Assembly: GCA_032209605.1 (NCBI GenBank)
Contig: JASFXZ010000016.1
Location: 17,236,001-17,300,000, forward strand
Length of the DNA: 64,000 nucleotides
DNA from: Mactromeris polynyma
Taxonomy: Eukaryota > Mollusca > Bivalvia > Venerida > Mactridae
Reading direction: 5' to 3'
The translations under genes and the position numbers were made by a program. The notes below the pieces were generated by a model. It made no database searches, was not told where the DNA came from, and worked only from the letters and a program-made list of their open reading frames with translations. This document shows, in pieces, positions 48,340 to 60,906 of this stretch (position 1 is its first letter; every line of letters begins with the position of its first letter).

Positions 48340-48669
48340 TTACTGGATTCTTCTAGCCGCCAACTGCTGTTTCACTCGGACAACGTATCCCTGATACGTG
48401 GGATTGTATTCCTCATCATTTGGATTGTATCCCTGCATGTGATTGTGTTCCTCATCATTTGGATCGTATTCCTCATCATTTGGATCGTATTCCTCATCAT
48501 TTGGATCGTATTCCTCATCATTTGGATTGTATTCCTCATCATTTGGATTGTATTCCTCATCATTTGGATTGTATTGCTGATACATGGGATTGTATTCCTG
48601 ATGACTGTTTCTGAAATTTAATATAGTATTACCATTTGATAGTGATAAAACCGTGACAAGCTCAGCCAT
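48340..48669 (-). CDS. ORF with a heptapeptide repeat (YNPNDEE), function unknown
   Basis: 109 codons from ATG to TAA. Residues 1-26 are unique (starts MAELVTVLSLSNGNT), then about nine Tyr-[N/D]-Pro-Asn-Asp-Glu-Glu units encoded by a 21-bp tandem repeat, then a short basic tail ending ARRIQ. The ATG follows TTTCTCTGCAG, which looks like a splice acceptor. I recognise no family. It may be a real acidic repeat protein or exon, or simply a minisatellite whose period is a multiple of three; the non-repetitive ends are too short to decide. Confidence 0.3.
   Translation of the reverse strand: MAELVTVLSLSNGNTILNFRNSHQEYNPMYQQYNPNDEEYNPNDEEYNPNDEEYDPNDEEYDPNDEEYDPNDEEHNHMQGYNPNDEEYNPTYQGYVVRVKQQLAARRIQ
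48395..48598. repeat. 21-bp minisatellite
   Basis: Unit CCTCATCATTTGGATTGTAT then T, with GATCGTATT variants; about nine units including diverged edge units. Confidence 0.95.
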
Positions 48670-48679
48670 CTGCAGAGAA

Positions 48680-50690
48680 ACTGCATAAATTTAGGTTCTT
48701 GTAACGCTATTTCTTATTATTGTATAAGGGGTGGATGGAAATTAACCTTAACATATTTCAAACCATGCACTGCCTTACTATTCTATTGCATCTTCAATCT
48801 AAGATAAGGAAATGGACGATAAAAGCCTGGGAAGGATGGGTTCATTATGTATAAACTTATGTAAGTATATATATAATTTAGTCAGTAAACAATGTGTGGT
48901 ATGAAATTGTTTTAAAGTTTTTATCCAATTGAATGTGCAAAAAATCGCATTTACTCCCAACAAAGAAATGATATCCTATAACAACTTTATCCAGTTAATT
49001 TACTGGTTGTGTTTGCACATCTAAGTTGAATAATCCTCGTAAATATATAACCGACCGACTGACTACATGTCTTTGTATTTAAATCACTTGTGTACTATCA
49101 ACTTTATACGTCAATAATATTACAGATGACATTTACATTATATCGTATGATCTATATCAATAAACTGTACACATTCATCATTGCATTTAAATATTGTAAT
49201 TGATCTTTGACTGAAGAATGTTTAGATGATATATTTAATTCAAGTTTTTATTTGTGTGGAAAAGGAATAATATACATACATACACATAAAACCGAAATAC
49301 AATACACTAACATATACAACCGCATTTTGTTGTAAATAGCTGTTCTAGTAACAACGCTCGACGCTAAAATTGATTAAGCTTCAAATGATGTGGAATACTG
49401 GCGTACTTTAGACATTTTGGAGTATTATTTCATATCTGCACGCGAATTAAAATACATGTACATTGTATGTGCTAATGTGTGTTTATAACAAACGTTAACT
49501 GTTCACGAAAGCATTTAATAAATATTGAAACCTTTGGATATGAATGTCCTTGCAATATTAACATGCGACAAGGACGCTGTTGTCAATACAGTATGTTACA
49601 ACAAACGGAATAAAATGCAACATAAAATTAACCAGGAATATTTGTAATAAATTTTGCAATTATATTTAAACGCTACCAACGCAATATGAATTATTAAATT
49701 TCTTACAATCTGTGCTTTCCATTATTCAATTGTACAAAATGTCTGACAAAATGACGTAAAATCGCATAATGAAATCAATTTTCGTTTAGAATATGTTTTG
49801 AACATGCTGAAAAACTCCATTTATAGTACTATATAACGTACTAACGAATCAATATAACAATGTGTATATAAATACATATTCCGTCCATTTTGGCCCATAC
49901 ATTTATAATTTCATGTAATAAATATTACTTACAATGTTGCAATGTATGATTTTGTTACATCGATCAGGTTAGATTTATTTTGACTTGACAAATCAAATAC
50001 CAATAACATTAATGAAGTATTTGTTTATACATGCCATAAAGTTCTGTTATAGTCCCATCCTCACTACCAACGACAACGTCTAAGAAAGGGGTATACGGCA
50101 TTACTTAACCGTCTATTTAAATGGCGCCAGTGAAATCTATCCACCGATAAAACATAAAAGCGCAGTATAATCCTGGTATTAACATTTATTTGCTGAATTA
50201 TTTTAGTTATGTGCAAAAATGACAACTCTTTGTTCTATTTGATTTCAGTCATGCTAACCGTTTTAAGCAATTATTGGAACAGCTACGTCAACCGTTTGAC
50301 GGACATACACATCGAACAAATAAGTAGTTTCATGATACTAATTATGTAATTCTGCTGAATAATACATTAACAGATCAGCAAAATAAACAATGAAACTCCC
50401 ACGTCTACGTCACCAGTCTTCACTTGTTTAATTTGTAAGCTAAATTTAAATGCCTTATTGAACTCTATCCTTATCTTTTAAAGTTGCTATGGGAAATTAT
50501 ATTCATATTGTACATCAATGTTAATTAATAATCATAATAAGCATAACCACTTATATCTAGCTGATACAACTCCTTCAGTTAAGTCTAAACAGAATATAAA
50601 AGAATGTCATAAGGTTGTTAAAATACATCGAATGATTATGTCGCGATATCTCTTGGTGTAACGGTGGCACATTCTAAGATTAGAACTACA
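48680..50690. other. Gene-free AT-rich stretch
   Basis: No recognisable exon, RNA gene or repeated element; only short ORFs of chance length. Confidence 0.6.
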
Positions 50691-51370
50691 TAACTACATA
50701 TATACTCATGCTTGTTTAGAGATAACCGTTCGCTTTGAAACACATCCACATCCACGCCACAATGGCGTCCGTCCGTCAATCCGTTCGGATTTCCTTTTTC
50801 CGGATATTACTCTGTCACTTATTGTGTGATTTTCAAATAACTCGTCGCAAATGTTCACCATGGTGCGACGGTGTGTCACGCGCAAGGCCAATGTCTATAG
50901 CTTAAATGTAAAGATCTCACTTGGAAGTCAAACGTCAAAAATGGGTCTAAAACATATAGTCTGGAATATTACAATGTCATTTATTGGGGGGGGGGATTTT
51001 CAAATTAATAGGCACAAACGTTCACCATGATCTGACTAAGTCACACTCAAGACCAGTGTCAGAAGCTCAAAGGACAAGGATACATTTGTGATTTTGTCAA
51101 GGCCATCACTCCTTCATTAATTGGTGAATTGTCAAACTTACGGGTCAATATAAAAAAACGGCTCTAAACATCTTCACAAAAATATTAAACTGTTATTTAT
51201 TGTGCGATTATCAAATTACTAGACATAAATGTTCACTATGAAGAGATGGCGTGTGGTGCACAAGACTCGTGTACGTAGCTCAAAGGTTAAAACAGTCTAA
51301 AACATCTTTTCCAGAATGTACCGCTGTCATTTATCGCGGGATAATTGAAATTGCTTGGCACATTATAAGC
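50690..51370. repeat. Diverged tandem units of about 135-215 bp
   Basis: Four restarts of a unit beginning TGTCATTTATTG.G.GATT (about 50814, 50974, 51192, 51327), each followed by AATGTTCACCATG and, in three, by AGACC.GTGTC and AGCTCAAAGG. Strongly diverged. Confidence 0.65.
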
Positions 51371-52139
51371 GGCGTCTAATATTGAATAATTGTGGAGAAG
51401 GAAAAGGCAATTCACAAATCGGAACTTCACCAGACAGACACAAACAAACCAAAATGGAATAAAAGAGTCAACACATACAGGGATAAGTGTATTTGCATAT
51501 ACTTTTCAAGTACATGTATATTGAGGTTTTCAGGACTATTGCATTTCAGAACTTTACCATAAGCATGCGCATTGTTGTATTTAATTCAGTCCTATGGTTT
51601 GATAACCTCTCCTGTTTTCTTAAGTATGAATTTGTGGGCTACCTCATTCAAAAAATGATATTGTTTACGTTTTATAATAACGTCAAAGCATTTACTACCT
51701 GCGCCATAATTGTAACCGATCATGTTATATGTAATGACGTAGATTTTCTTTTGGTTACGGATGTTCTAATGAGCATTGTAGTCCTGGTGCTAATGTTACT
51801 ATATGTGGAGATACACGAAATATATTAGACGTACATTTTGGGTTGCAAGACCGACGGTTTCTCGTTTCTCGTAAGGCGCAATTATTTGAGTTATGTTAAG
51901 TAAAACCGATTGAAGATATCTAGAATTATGTCATTACTCACTGAAAGTTGTTTCAAGGTAAAGTTGAGTTATATGCTTTAATGTATCAAAATACCATGTT
52001 ATTTACAGCGATTTGGTGAGTATGCAACAGAACATTTTTTAAGGACTGCAATGTTCTGCGATCAACAAATTATTTCAATTTAACGTTTTTTTGTGTGCTG
52101 TGTGTATAGCAAATAGTCGTTTTAAAAGTGAACATGGTT

Positions 52140-53742
52140 GAAGAAAATAACGTTTATATTATTGGTAATGATTCAAATGAACAAGTTATGATGTTCAAGG
52201 ACGTATATTTGTTTAAATAATTGGATAATTACCGTATCGACCTGAACCCTGATCAGTTCGTGTATGTGCACGCTTTGACACATGATAAATTAAAAGTTTA
52301 TTTCTCGAATAAATTATTCTTAGTTACTGTATCAATGCAAATACACAATTATATTTGAAACATCGCTCTCTGATTTAAAATAACACCATTTCTCGAAGAC
52401 ATGGACGTGGCTGGAATATAATTTACCATTAGGTAAAACGCATTGACTCATTTTGTGAATATTTACAAATATCTTGGTTCGTGATTATATATCTACGTTC
52501 TGTATGATTCACATGCATCTCCAATATAAAATGTAAACATGGCAGAAGGGCAAACAATCATAAACGAAGCTAAAAACGAAGGGTTGTGTCGAAGACGAGT
52601 CTCATGTTTAACTGTTTGTCCTCTATATCATAATTTTAGGACACTAATATTCCATGATATAATATATACGGATGAATATTATGATATGATGAATACGAGT
52701 GATAAACTTGTTTATCTCATTCAATATTGTCAAAATATTACAAAACTTTTGACAAAAAATATTTTTGACAATAAATTTATAACAACTAACCTGTATAGAC
52801 CCTAATTCGCATGATGTATTAAACTTCCAACGAAAACTGCCATTTTAAAGTAAATGGTAATATGTCATTGAACTTTTAATATAGATAATGATTAACATTA
52901 CCTCTTAAAATTACGAATTTCGGATTCATCGACTATTTTGAAAAACAATCCACAACATGCAGCCTCAATTATTGAATAAAATGCATTTGAAACTAACGAC
53001 AGTCTGATGCCGACAAGTACATTAGTAATTACGAAAGTATGATATAGTGTAACTTGTTACATAGCCACGGGTATTTAATAATAACTACATACCTGTCGTT
53101 TTTGCATGCGTGGACAGGATGTAAAACAACATGTTAACATATTTTGAGCGTGGAAAATTAATAGAAATAGTTTACGAGATGTTTCGCTATAAAGGAAATA
53201 CAATTGTTTAAATAATTGGATACTTACTCTAAAAGGCTGAAATAAAAGAAAATACAAATATATCAGTTACTGTATGTGCACTATATGACACAAGACAAAC
53301 TAAAAGTTTATTTCTGGAAGACATGATTCGTAATGAATGTATAAATGCAAATACACAACTATTTTGGAAATTCGGTCACTGATTTAAAAGAACAACTTTT
53401 TTCGAGAAGACACATGAACGTGGTTGGTACAAGAAGTGAATTTTATGTGATGATTATAATTTACCATTAGGCTAAACGTAGTGACTTATTTTGTGAATAT
53501 TTTGGTTCGTTTAATGCACCCACTTAAGCCCAAATAGAAATTCGAACATTGCAAATAATGTCAGACCCTTAACCGCACATAACCATCTTAATTGTGAAAT
53601 ATTACAACTATGCAATTTGTTTCGTAATAGGCACATGTATTTACATAATTCATCGGTGTATTATTATTGCAATTACCCGCCATGAAAATGACATACAGTA
53701 CAACGTATTTACAGAAAAGTGATTATATATCTACCTTCTGTA
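52140..53742. repeat. Diverged tandem duplication with a spacing of about 1 kb
   Basis: 52290-52485 and 53295-53515 share TAAAAGTTTATTTCT, AATGCAAATACACAA, ATAATTTACCATTAGG and CATTTTGTGAATATTT-like blocks in order. The sequence before the N gap (GTGATTATATATCTACCTTC) repeats 52480-52500. Confidence 0.65.
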
Positions 53743-53942
53743 NNNNNNNNNNNNNNNNNNNNNNNNNNNNNNNNNNNNNNNNNNNNNNNNNNNNNNNNNN
53801 NNNNNNNNNNNNNNNNNNNNNNNNNNNNNNNNNNNNNNNNNNNNNNNNNNNNNNNNNNNNNNNNNNNNNNNNNNNNNNNNNNNNNNNNNNNNNNNNNNNN
53901 NNNNNNNNNNNNNNNNNNNNNNNNNNNNNNNNNNNNNNNNNN
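53743..53942. other. Assembly gap, 200 N
   Basis: A run of exactly 200 Ns, a conventional arbitrary gap size. The base after it (53943) begins sequence that matches 37573 onward. No protein should be called across it. Confidence 0.99.
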
Positions 53943-54070
53943 ATAAGTTGCTACAGGGAACGCCACATACATATGACAGTGCCTCCCCACACAAACCTCC
54001 AGCTATAAATTTACATCGTAATTCATGTATTAGCTTAAGCTTATTTATATTCAACGATAGTAAAGCAACT

Positions 54071-54249
54071 TAGTAAAACCTCACTTAATGACCAGCTGAA
54101 AAATAAGACCATCTCAAAATTAAGAACATAATTTTCAAATCCATTTTCACTGTCTTGCTTTTTCTTCAACCTCAATATTATGACCACCTCAATATTAAGT
54201 CCAAATTTTCTAGGGTCCCAATGGTGGTCGTATTATTGAGGTTTTACTG
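54071..54249. mobile_element. Pogo/Tigger-like MITE, counterpart in copy B
   Basis: Same position relative to exon 13 and nearly the same sequence as 37695-37872, so it predates the split of the two copies. Confidence 0.78.
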
Positions 54250-54334
54250 TATTATAATTCCTCTATATGACTGCTGCATGGGTAACTTCAGAAACTGGAA
54301 GTTACTTACAACTAATGCTGGAATATGTTTTCAG

Positions 54335-57300
54335 ATTTCCTTACAAGATTATCGGCCGTTTACTGGTAGAAGAATACGTGTGTTGTCAATTTATGATGGT
54401 ATTGGTGCAGCTAGAGTAGCTCTTGAAGGTCTTGGCTTAGATATAGACAGATATTTTACACTTGAAAGCAATCCTTACGCTCATCGTATTACATCACATA
54501 AGAACATGGTAGATAGTATAATGCTGAATGTGGACAGAATTGATAATGAATTGGTGAATATTTTTAAGATTTTATATTGTGCAAATTGAGAAGTCGGATT
54601 TTAAAAATCAAAACAGAAACCTTATGAAATTTTAGTTTTGGTTTTAGTTTAGAAATCACATAAGAATGGTGAAGTGCTATTATTTTCTTTCAAAAATCAT
54701 TACGAGGCATAAATGTCAGCAACCCTGACTCGGGACTAGGTGCAATATCAATGTGCTACTTGTATGATCCACAGCAAAAGTTACAATCCTCATGAGGAAT
54801 TGAAATGGATAACTACTTAATTTGTCCTCTTACTGGAAGACTTGTAACAACAGAACCTATTGTCTATGATTACTGGTAGACTTTAAAGAACAGTACCTAT
54901 GCACTGTGATTTTTGTAAAGCTTGACAGGAGAACCAATTTTCAATGATTACTGGAAGCCTTCTTATAACAGTACCTATGCACTGTGATTTTTGTAAAGCT
55001 TGACAGAACCAATTTTCAATGATTACTGGAAGCCTTCTTATAACAGTACCTATGCACTGTGATTTTTGTAAAGCTTGACAGAACCAATTTTCAATGATTA
55101 CTGGAAGCCTTCTTATAACAGTACCTATGCACTGTGATTTTTGTAAAGCTTGACAGAACCAATTTTCAATGATTACTGGAAGCATTCTTATAACAGTACC
55201 TATGCACTATGGCTTTGGTAGGAAAGGGTGAACAAAATACCATGAATATTATCATGTCCAGGAACCTTAAACGTGCATCTAATACATAAATAGAACTAAT
55301 TACCTCTCGGCCATTTACAGCCTTAGAACTGTCAGTACAAATAGGGTGGGTTTAAATTGATTTAACAGCTACCTCACACTTAACAGCTGATTGGTCTTTG
55401 ATAACATATATGGGTAAATTGAATAAGTAGATAGTAACTAATCATTAAAAGCAATTGACCATTACGTGTAAATTAAGATGTACACAGTATCGTAGATATT
55501 CACAGTATATAATACAGCATGAAGTAACAAGCAGGCTTATACTGACTTTGCTCTCGGTAACTAATTTGTTTAAATCAGAATGCATGAGAACCACAAAATC
55601 TAGCCAATATAACAAGAGTATTTGTGCACTATGATTTTGAAGATGCTTTCAAAACAGCTTTACAATGGGAAGTTGTGGCGGACTATGTTAGTGCTAAAGT
55701 TTTGTATACTCTTTTGTACTTTATTCCAATGTTCTTTAAATGTTCAACATGATTTGAAGTAAATATTTCATTCTAGATAGAAGCAATCTTTCCTATAGAT
55801 TTAGTGGTTGCTAACCTTCCCTGTGAGGATTTGGATGTCACTAAACCTGATGATCAGTCATTATGTAAGTAACTCTGTCTAATATTTTATATTTTACGAG
55901 TGCATGAATTGAGTCATTAACATGTTGATGTATGTTCACTTTTGTGAACAATGTATTTTCAGAATTGGTCGATATGTTTTGTTACGGTTCTATGCTGTTT
56001 TTTACATTATTCCAGCTATGTATGACTGTTTGTTGATCTAACCAGTATTCATGGATAACCAGCCATTACCAACATGTTCTTCCTATTGCAACTTACTACT
56101 TTCCCTCATGAATCTTAGGTTGATGGAAAATGAATGTATTATCTTCAGTGTTAATGGTCACTGAAATTACCTGGGTTATGGTCACCTGTGAATGGTGATT
56201 ACAACCACCAGATTTGCCAGCATCTGCTCTTGTTACCTTTTTTCTGAAACAACACAACAAATCATTTGGAAAGGTCTTTGTTGACAGCTTTAACATTTAA
56301 GTAATCATGTTCAACAGTAAACTACTTAATTTATTATTACCCATTGAATGTCTGTCACTATGTGATTGTAAAAGCTAGTATGTGATTTGATCATGCCGTT
56401 TTTAAAAGCATGGGCTGTAAACTTGTGGTACTGATTACTATTAATCGATGCTTTCTTAAATATTTTTCTATAATTATCATATAGATGACTCGGGATCTGT
56501 CCTATTAAAGATTTTATCAATAATTAAACTCGTGGAGTCCCTGCATGTAAGCAAGGGAGGTAATCCCATTTACTGGATCATTGAGGGACCAGCAAGGATG
56601 AAGTCCAAAGCCAGAAACAAGATTTCAGATTTCATGAAGGTTTGTTTGTTGGGAATATAGTAAATTTCATTTTATGATTTGAAAAGAAATCAGTGTTTTG
56701 GATTGTGAAGTCGCTGCATTGCTCTTCAGTTTTATTTTATGTGTTTTCACCATACTCCTACTGTTTGGCATTTGGAGGAAGGTGTATAGCTGTCAAGGTA
56801 TATTTTTAAATTGCTACTTCATCTAAGACAAATTACTCATTTAAGAGGAGATGATGTGGCTGTCAATTGTGTAAATCATTTCATTTTATGAGGAATACAA
56901 TTATATGAACGCCTACTATATTTAATGTATTTATTTATTGAAGGTAACTCCTTAAGCTATGTATGTATGTTTTATGTTCATAGCTTTAGGAGTTACCTTC
57001 AATAAATAAAGTTTATTATTATCTCATAAGAAAACAATACAGTCCTGTCAAATAGAGATTGTGTCTCATTTTAAGATTCAGACAAGTGACCTTCAAGTAA
57101 GTACTGCATCTCCTTTCAAGAGTCACATCAATGGCTGTCAATGAATTACTGTTCATGTATTCCCATTTAAGAGGTTTTATTACCATTGACTGCTGTAGTT
57201 TTCATTAAAATGTAAAAATGTTCCATTAATTGGCATACCAGCTCACCATTTAATACCAAAAAAAGAATTCCCCGTTAATAAAGCTGAAACCTGACATACC

Positions 57301-60300
57301 ACTTTCTTACACAGTGTTAAGTAAATATGTGTACAGTGATTGTTATTGTGTTTTAGGTCAAACATAGCATGTGGGATGCTCAGTTTCTTTCTCCATATAT
57401 TTGTCCAAAACTATATTGGGGCAATATTCCAGGGTTAAACAGGTAAGCTAGTTATTGTTAATTTCGGATAACATCTTGTTATAATTTAAAATTGATAAAA
57501 TATTTACATAAATTTATGATATTATCAAATTAAGAAAAAGGAAATTTTACTGGCTTTATTGAATGTGTATAAATCATGAAACAATTAATGATTGGGGCCA
57601 TTTGTTTATTATCTTGTTTTCTTTGCAGTGCAGTCCATTGTTACAGTGAGAATAAAGACAGACAGCAAATGCTAGATAAGTACCTGACTCAAATACCTGA
57701 CAGAAAAGCCAACGTAAGTATACTGTGTTGCTCAAGTAAAAGGATTATCAAATAGAAATGCCCACTGATTGGCCTGCACGAATGAGGAACTGTGGTCTGT
57801 CAATTGATTTTCCTATATAACTATGGAACTATTGTTTGATCGACTAATTGACCTTCATAATTTAACTATTACCTACCTTGGGAGATTAACCAGCCCATGA
57901 CTTGGTCAAATATTATAATTTCTACTGCACATTAGAATTACAGACTTAATATTTCTTTTCCTAAATCCGGTAAAGTCACCCACCCTAGTTGAAAATAGTA
58001 TTTTCCCAATCTAAAACAGAAAAATTCCCAAATTCGGCAAGGTCTTAAAATGGAAATTCAGCATCGATTATTGATATGTTTGCGTCATAGTAATAGGGGA
58101 AAAAACAGCGATATCTCGAAATATCTTTAGACGGTGTTGACATTTGTAGGATTGAGAAAAATGTATTGTCAAGTTGTCGTAGGTAATACTTACATAAAGT
58201 TGTTTTGAGAAAAAAGTTGGTATTGTTTTTCAATAAATGTTACCTGAAAGTTTTTCCAAACTACACAGTTGCCACGCTTATTTTCCCAACCAGAATGGAC
58301 CTGGGACCATTCCCAAAATGGTGAAAAAGCCATAAAACCGCCTGGAACGCTCAGGGCTATTGGTGTACTGGGATGAACTATATGTAGTTTTCAGTATTTA
58401 GTGGGACACGCGATGTACTTCAGGCTTTACCTAACTGTATTTATTTTCAGGTGACAGCTTTGCGCAACACTGCTATAGACTTCGATGATGGTATGACAAA
58501 TGGCTCCATTGAAATGATGGATGATGATTATGATTTATGGGAGACATCATTAATTAGATATGAGGAAGATTATTTGGAAGAAGCGGATTTGATTGGACCT
58601 GTTGATTATTTTAGAATTTTAAGTGAGCGTATGACTATGTATAGTGATGAATCTGATCAACAGGATTTGTCAATGTACGAGAAAAACACAGGAGAAGAAA
58701 CGATGTATACTTTACCAGTATTGATGGAAAATAAGGGAAGTGTTATTTGGGTGTCTGAAGTAGAAAGGTATGTGTATTTTATTTATGAAGTATTCTTTCA
58801 TATCAACATATTGCTCAAAAATGTATATATATATGTTTAATAATGTAAGATTAACTGATCATAGACTTTATTATGTGTTAATAACTGTAAAAAACTGTCC
58901 TGAATCCTCATTCTGTATGCAGTTGGCTCCTGGAAGGGCAATTGTTGATTCCAGAAAATGTTGTCGAGTTACGATATGTATTTATTGGGAATGCAGAAAA
59001 ATAATACCCCTCGCAAACAAAATCTCTTCAATTGATTTTTAGTAAGGAGCACCAGCCCTTACACCAGCCCTTACACCAGCCCTTACTGTGACGTTTAAAG
59101 ACGACCCCTTGAGTAACTCTTTGGTCCAACAAAACAGTTTCATACTAGAGATATCATAAATGTAATTTGACAACTTTATGCATGTTGGCGTGAAAAACGA
59201 TGTTTTATTATCACATATTCAGATTCACTTAATAAGCATTCCGTTAGTACTATTCTTGACGATTAAATCTGACAAAATACTGTTGCTCCTATCGACATGT
59301 TGAATCAGTGTTTCTTATTTCACCGAATTGAAAAGTTGCTTCTCGCCTCGTCATTGGTCTTCCTGCTTTTTCGACCAGCGTTCTTTTCGTTGTCAGATTG
59401 TCTGTATCGCTGTAATAGCTAAGACATATTAGGTCAAAGTCTTATCAGTTATTTCAATTAATAATTGTGTTACTACAGCCCTATTTACAGAGCCATATGA
59501 GATTTGATTTTATATCCGGTGGCATTTCCTTCCCGTGAGGCGCCATGCTAAAAGTGTGCAGGTATTCTGTTTATAGAAGTCGCCATGCGGTGACAGCTAT
59601 TCTCGACACCTGGGCATTTCGTTCGAAATAACTGTATCAATTATATCGGTGCAAGTGCTTTGATTTTGGGAACTCAATTTCGGACATTAAATGTATTTTC
59701 GTAACAATATACATGGCCTCAATACATCTATTTTGTTGTGAGTTGAAAAAAGATCGAAGTTCAGTCGGAATGAAATTGTCAACGAAAGTGAGTATTATGG
59801 TGTTTTTGCCTTTTGTCAGTGCATTGAGTATTTTAGAACCGGTGTCTGAGGCAATGCATTATTAAATGAATGTGAATTAAAGCTCCTTATTCAGTTATAT
59901 AAAAGAGAGAGAATAAGTAACTACAGGAAACGCCACATACATAAGACAGTGCCTCCCCATGCAGACCGCCGGGAAAACAACAAGGTTATAAGGTTATGTT
60001 ACAATAGAACACTTATTGTAGTTATCAAAAGTGTGACAGACAGGCGTTTCTGAGGTATTGCGACTTTATGTGGTAGACAGCAGAATACAGCATATATTAT
60101 TTAAATCATACTCAATGATTGGAATTATTATCAGTGAAGTCATTGATTCTCCTAGTTATTCCTTGTGGTCTGCTGGGCCTTAATCCCCCCTCCCCCTTCC
60201 TTCACTGTCCACTTTGGTTCTCCTAGTTATTCCTTGTGGTCTGCCGGGCCATTCCTTGTGCCTCAGTTCCTTAATATGTGTACCGTTTGACCTCCTTTAG

Positions 60301-60906
60301 TGCCTTAAGTTTTGTGGATTGTTGTTTTTTCGGAGATCTGCGTGGGGAGGCACTGTCTTATGTACCGGTATGTGGCTTTCCCTGTAGTTACGTATTCTCT
60401 GTCTTTTTTTCACACAAAGAAACAATTTTCCTCTGCAAATGTTTTTGCTGATATTCCGGTAATTAGCACCATGTCAAAAGTAGCATTGTCTCCTGTTTCA
60501 ACTGAACGCTGAAGAGTGTTTAGCCAGTGTTCAGTCTGTGACATGATCATACATTCATTTGAGAAATATTTTCTAAATTAGCGAATGTTTATATTCTAAC
60601 ATTTTCTAATGAACATTTACTAACGTACTAACCCATGTTTTAATAGTTTTACAGCCAAGTTTGAATACCATGTGCTCGAAATTATCACCATCAGTAATAA
60701 TGTAAAAGGATATCAGTAGGTTGTACAAGTATTTGACTGTCTTCAATATGTTGGTACATTTTAGAATTCTGGGATTCCCTTCACATTACACTGACTGCCC
60801 GAGGGTGGATTTACCTCAACGTCAGAAGTTGTTGAAGAAAACACCAAGTGTAAATATTTTGAAGGAGATACTAAAACCTCTGATGTATACGTTTGTTACT
60901 AAGTGA
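54335..60906 (+). CDS. DNMT3: Second, 5'-truncated copy of DNMT3-like methyltransferase exons 13-19
   Basis: Exons 54335-54553, 55777-55864, 56485-56639, 57357-57442, 57629-57713, 58451-58767 and 60765-60906 have the same lengths, phases and splice sites as exons 13-19 at 37958-44218. Coding differences are few: several silent changes, Gln to His in exon 17, and Ile to Leu, Met to Thr and Glu to Gly in exon 18. Exons 1-12 (PWWP, ADD) are absent because the copy starts at the 200-N gap. AATAAA at 61188 corresponds to that at 44439. Intron similarity is as high as exon similarity, so this looks like the other haplotype placed in tandem, not a functional second gene. Confidence 0.85.
54891..55206. 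repeat. 75-bp VNTR, about four units (one in copy A)
   Basis: Unit GTACCTATGCACTGTGATTT ... GATTACTGGAAGCCTTCTTA then TAACA. Copy A has a single full unit at about 38480-38568. In the intron after DNMT3-like exon 13. Confidence 0.93.
59908..60405. mobile_element. MITE-like element in the last intron, copy B
   Basis: Counterpart of 43290-43725, expanded by about 60 bp that re-duplicates CTCCTAGTTATTCCTTGTGG around a C/T-rich spacer. Confidence 0.78.

Noticed and set aside
52539..52805. 88-residue ORF starting MAEGQTIINE
   Set aside because: AT-rich, no recognisable domain, no splice context or repeat support; length is within chance.
53667..54054. ORFs across the N run
   Set aside because: They consist mostly of unknown residues and cross an assembly gap.
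54335..60906. A genuine second DNMT3 paralogue
   Set aside because: Intron identity, shared TE positions and the start at a 200-N gap favour an allelic contig; kept only as a truncated copy pending read-depth evidence.
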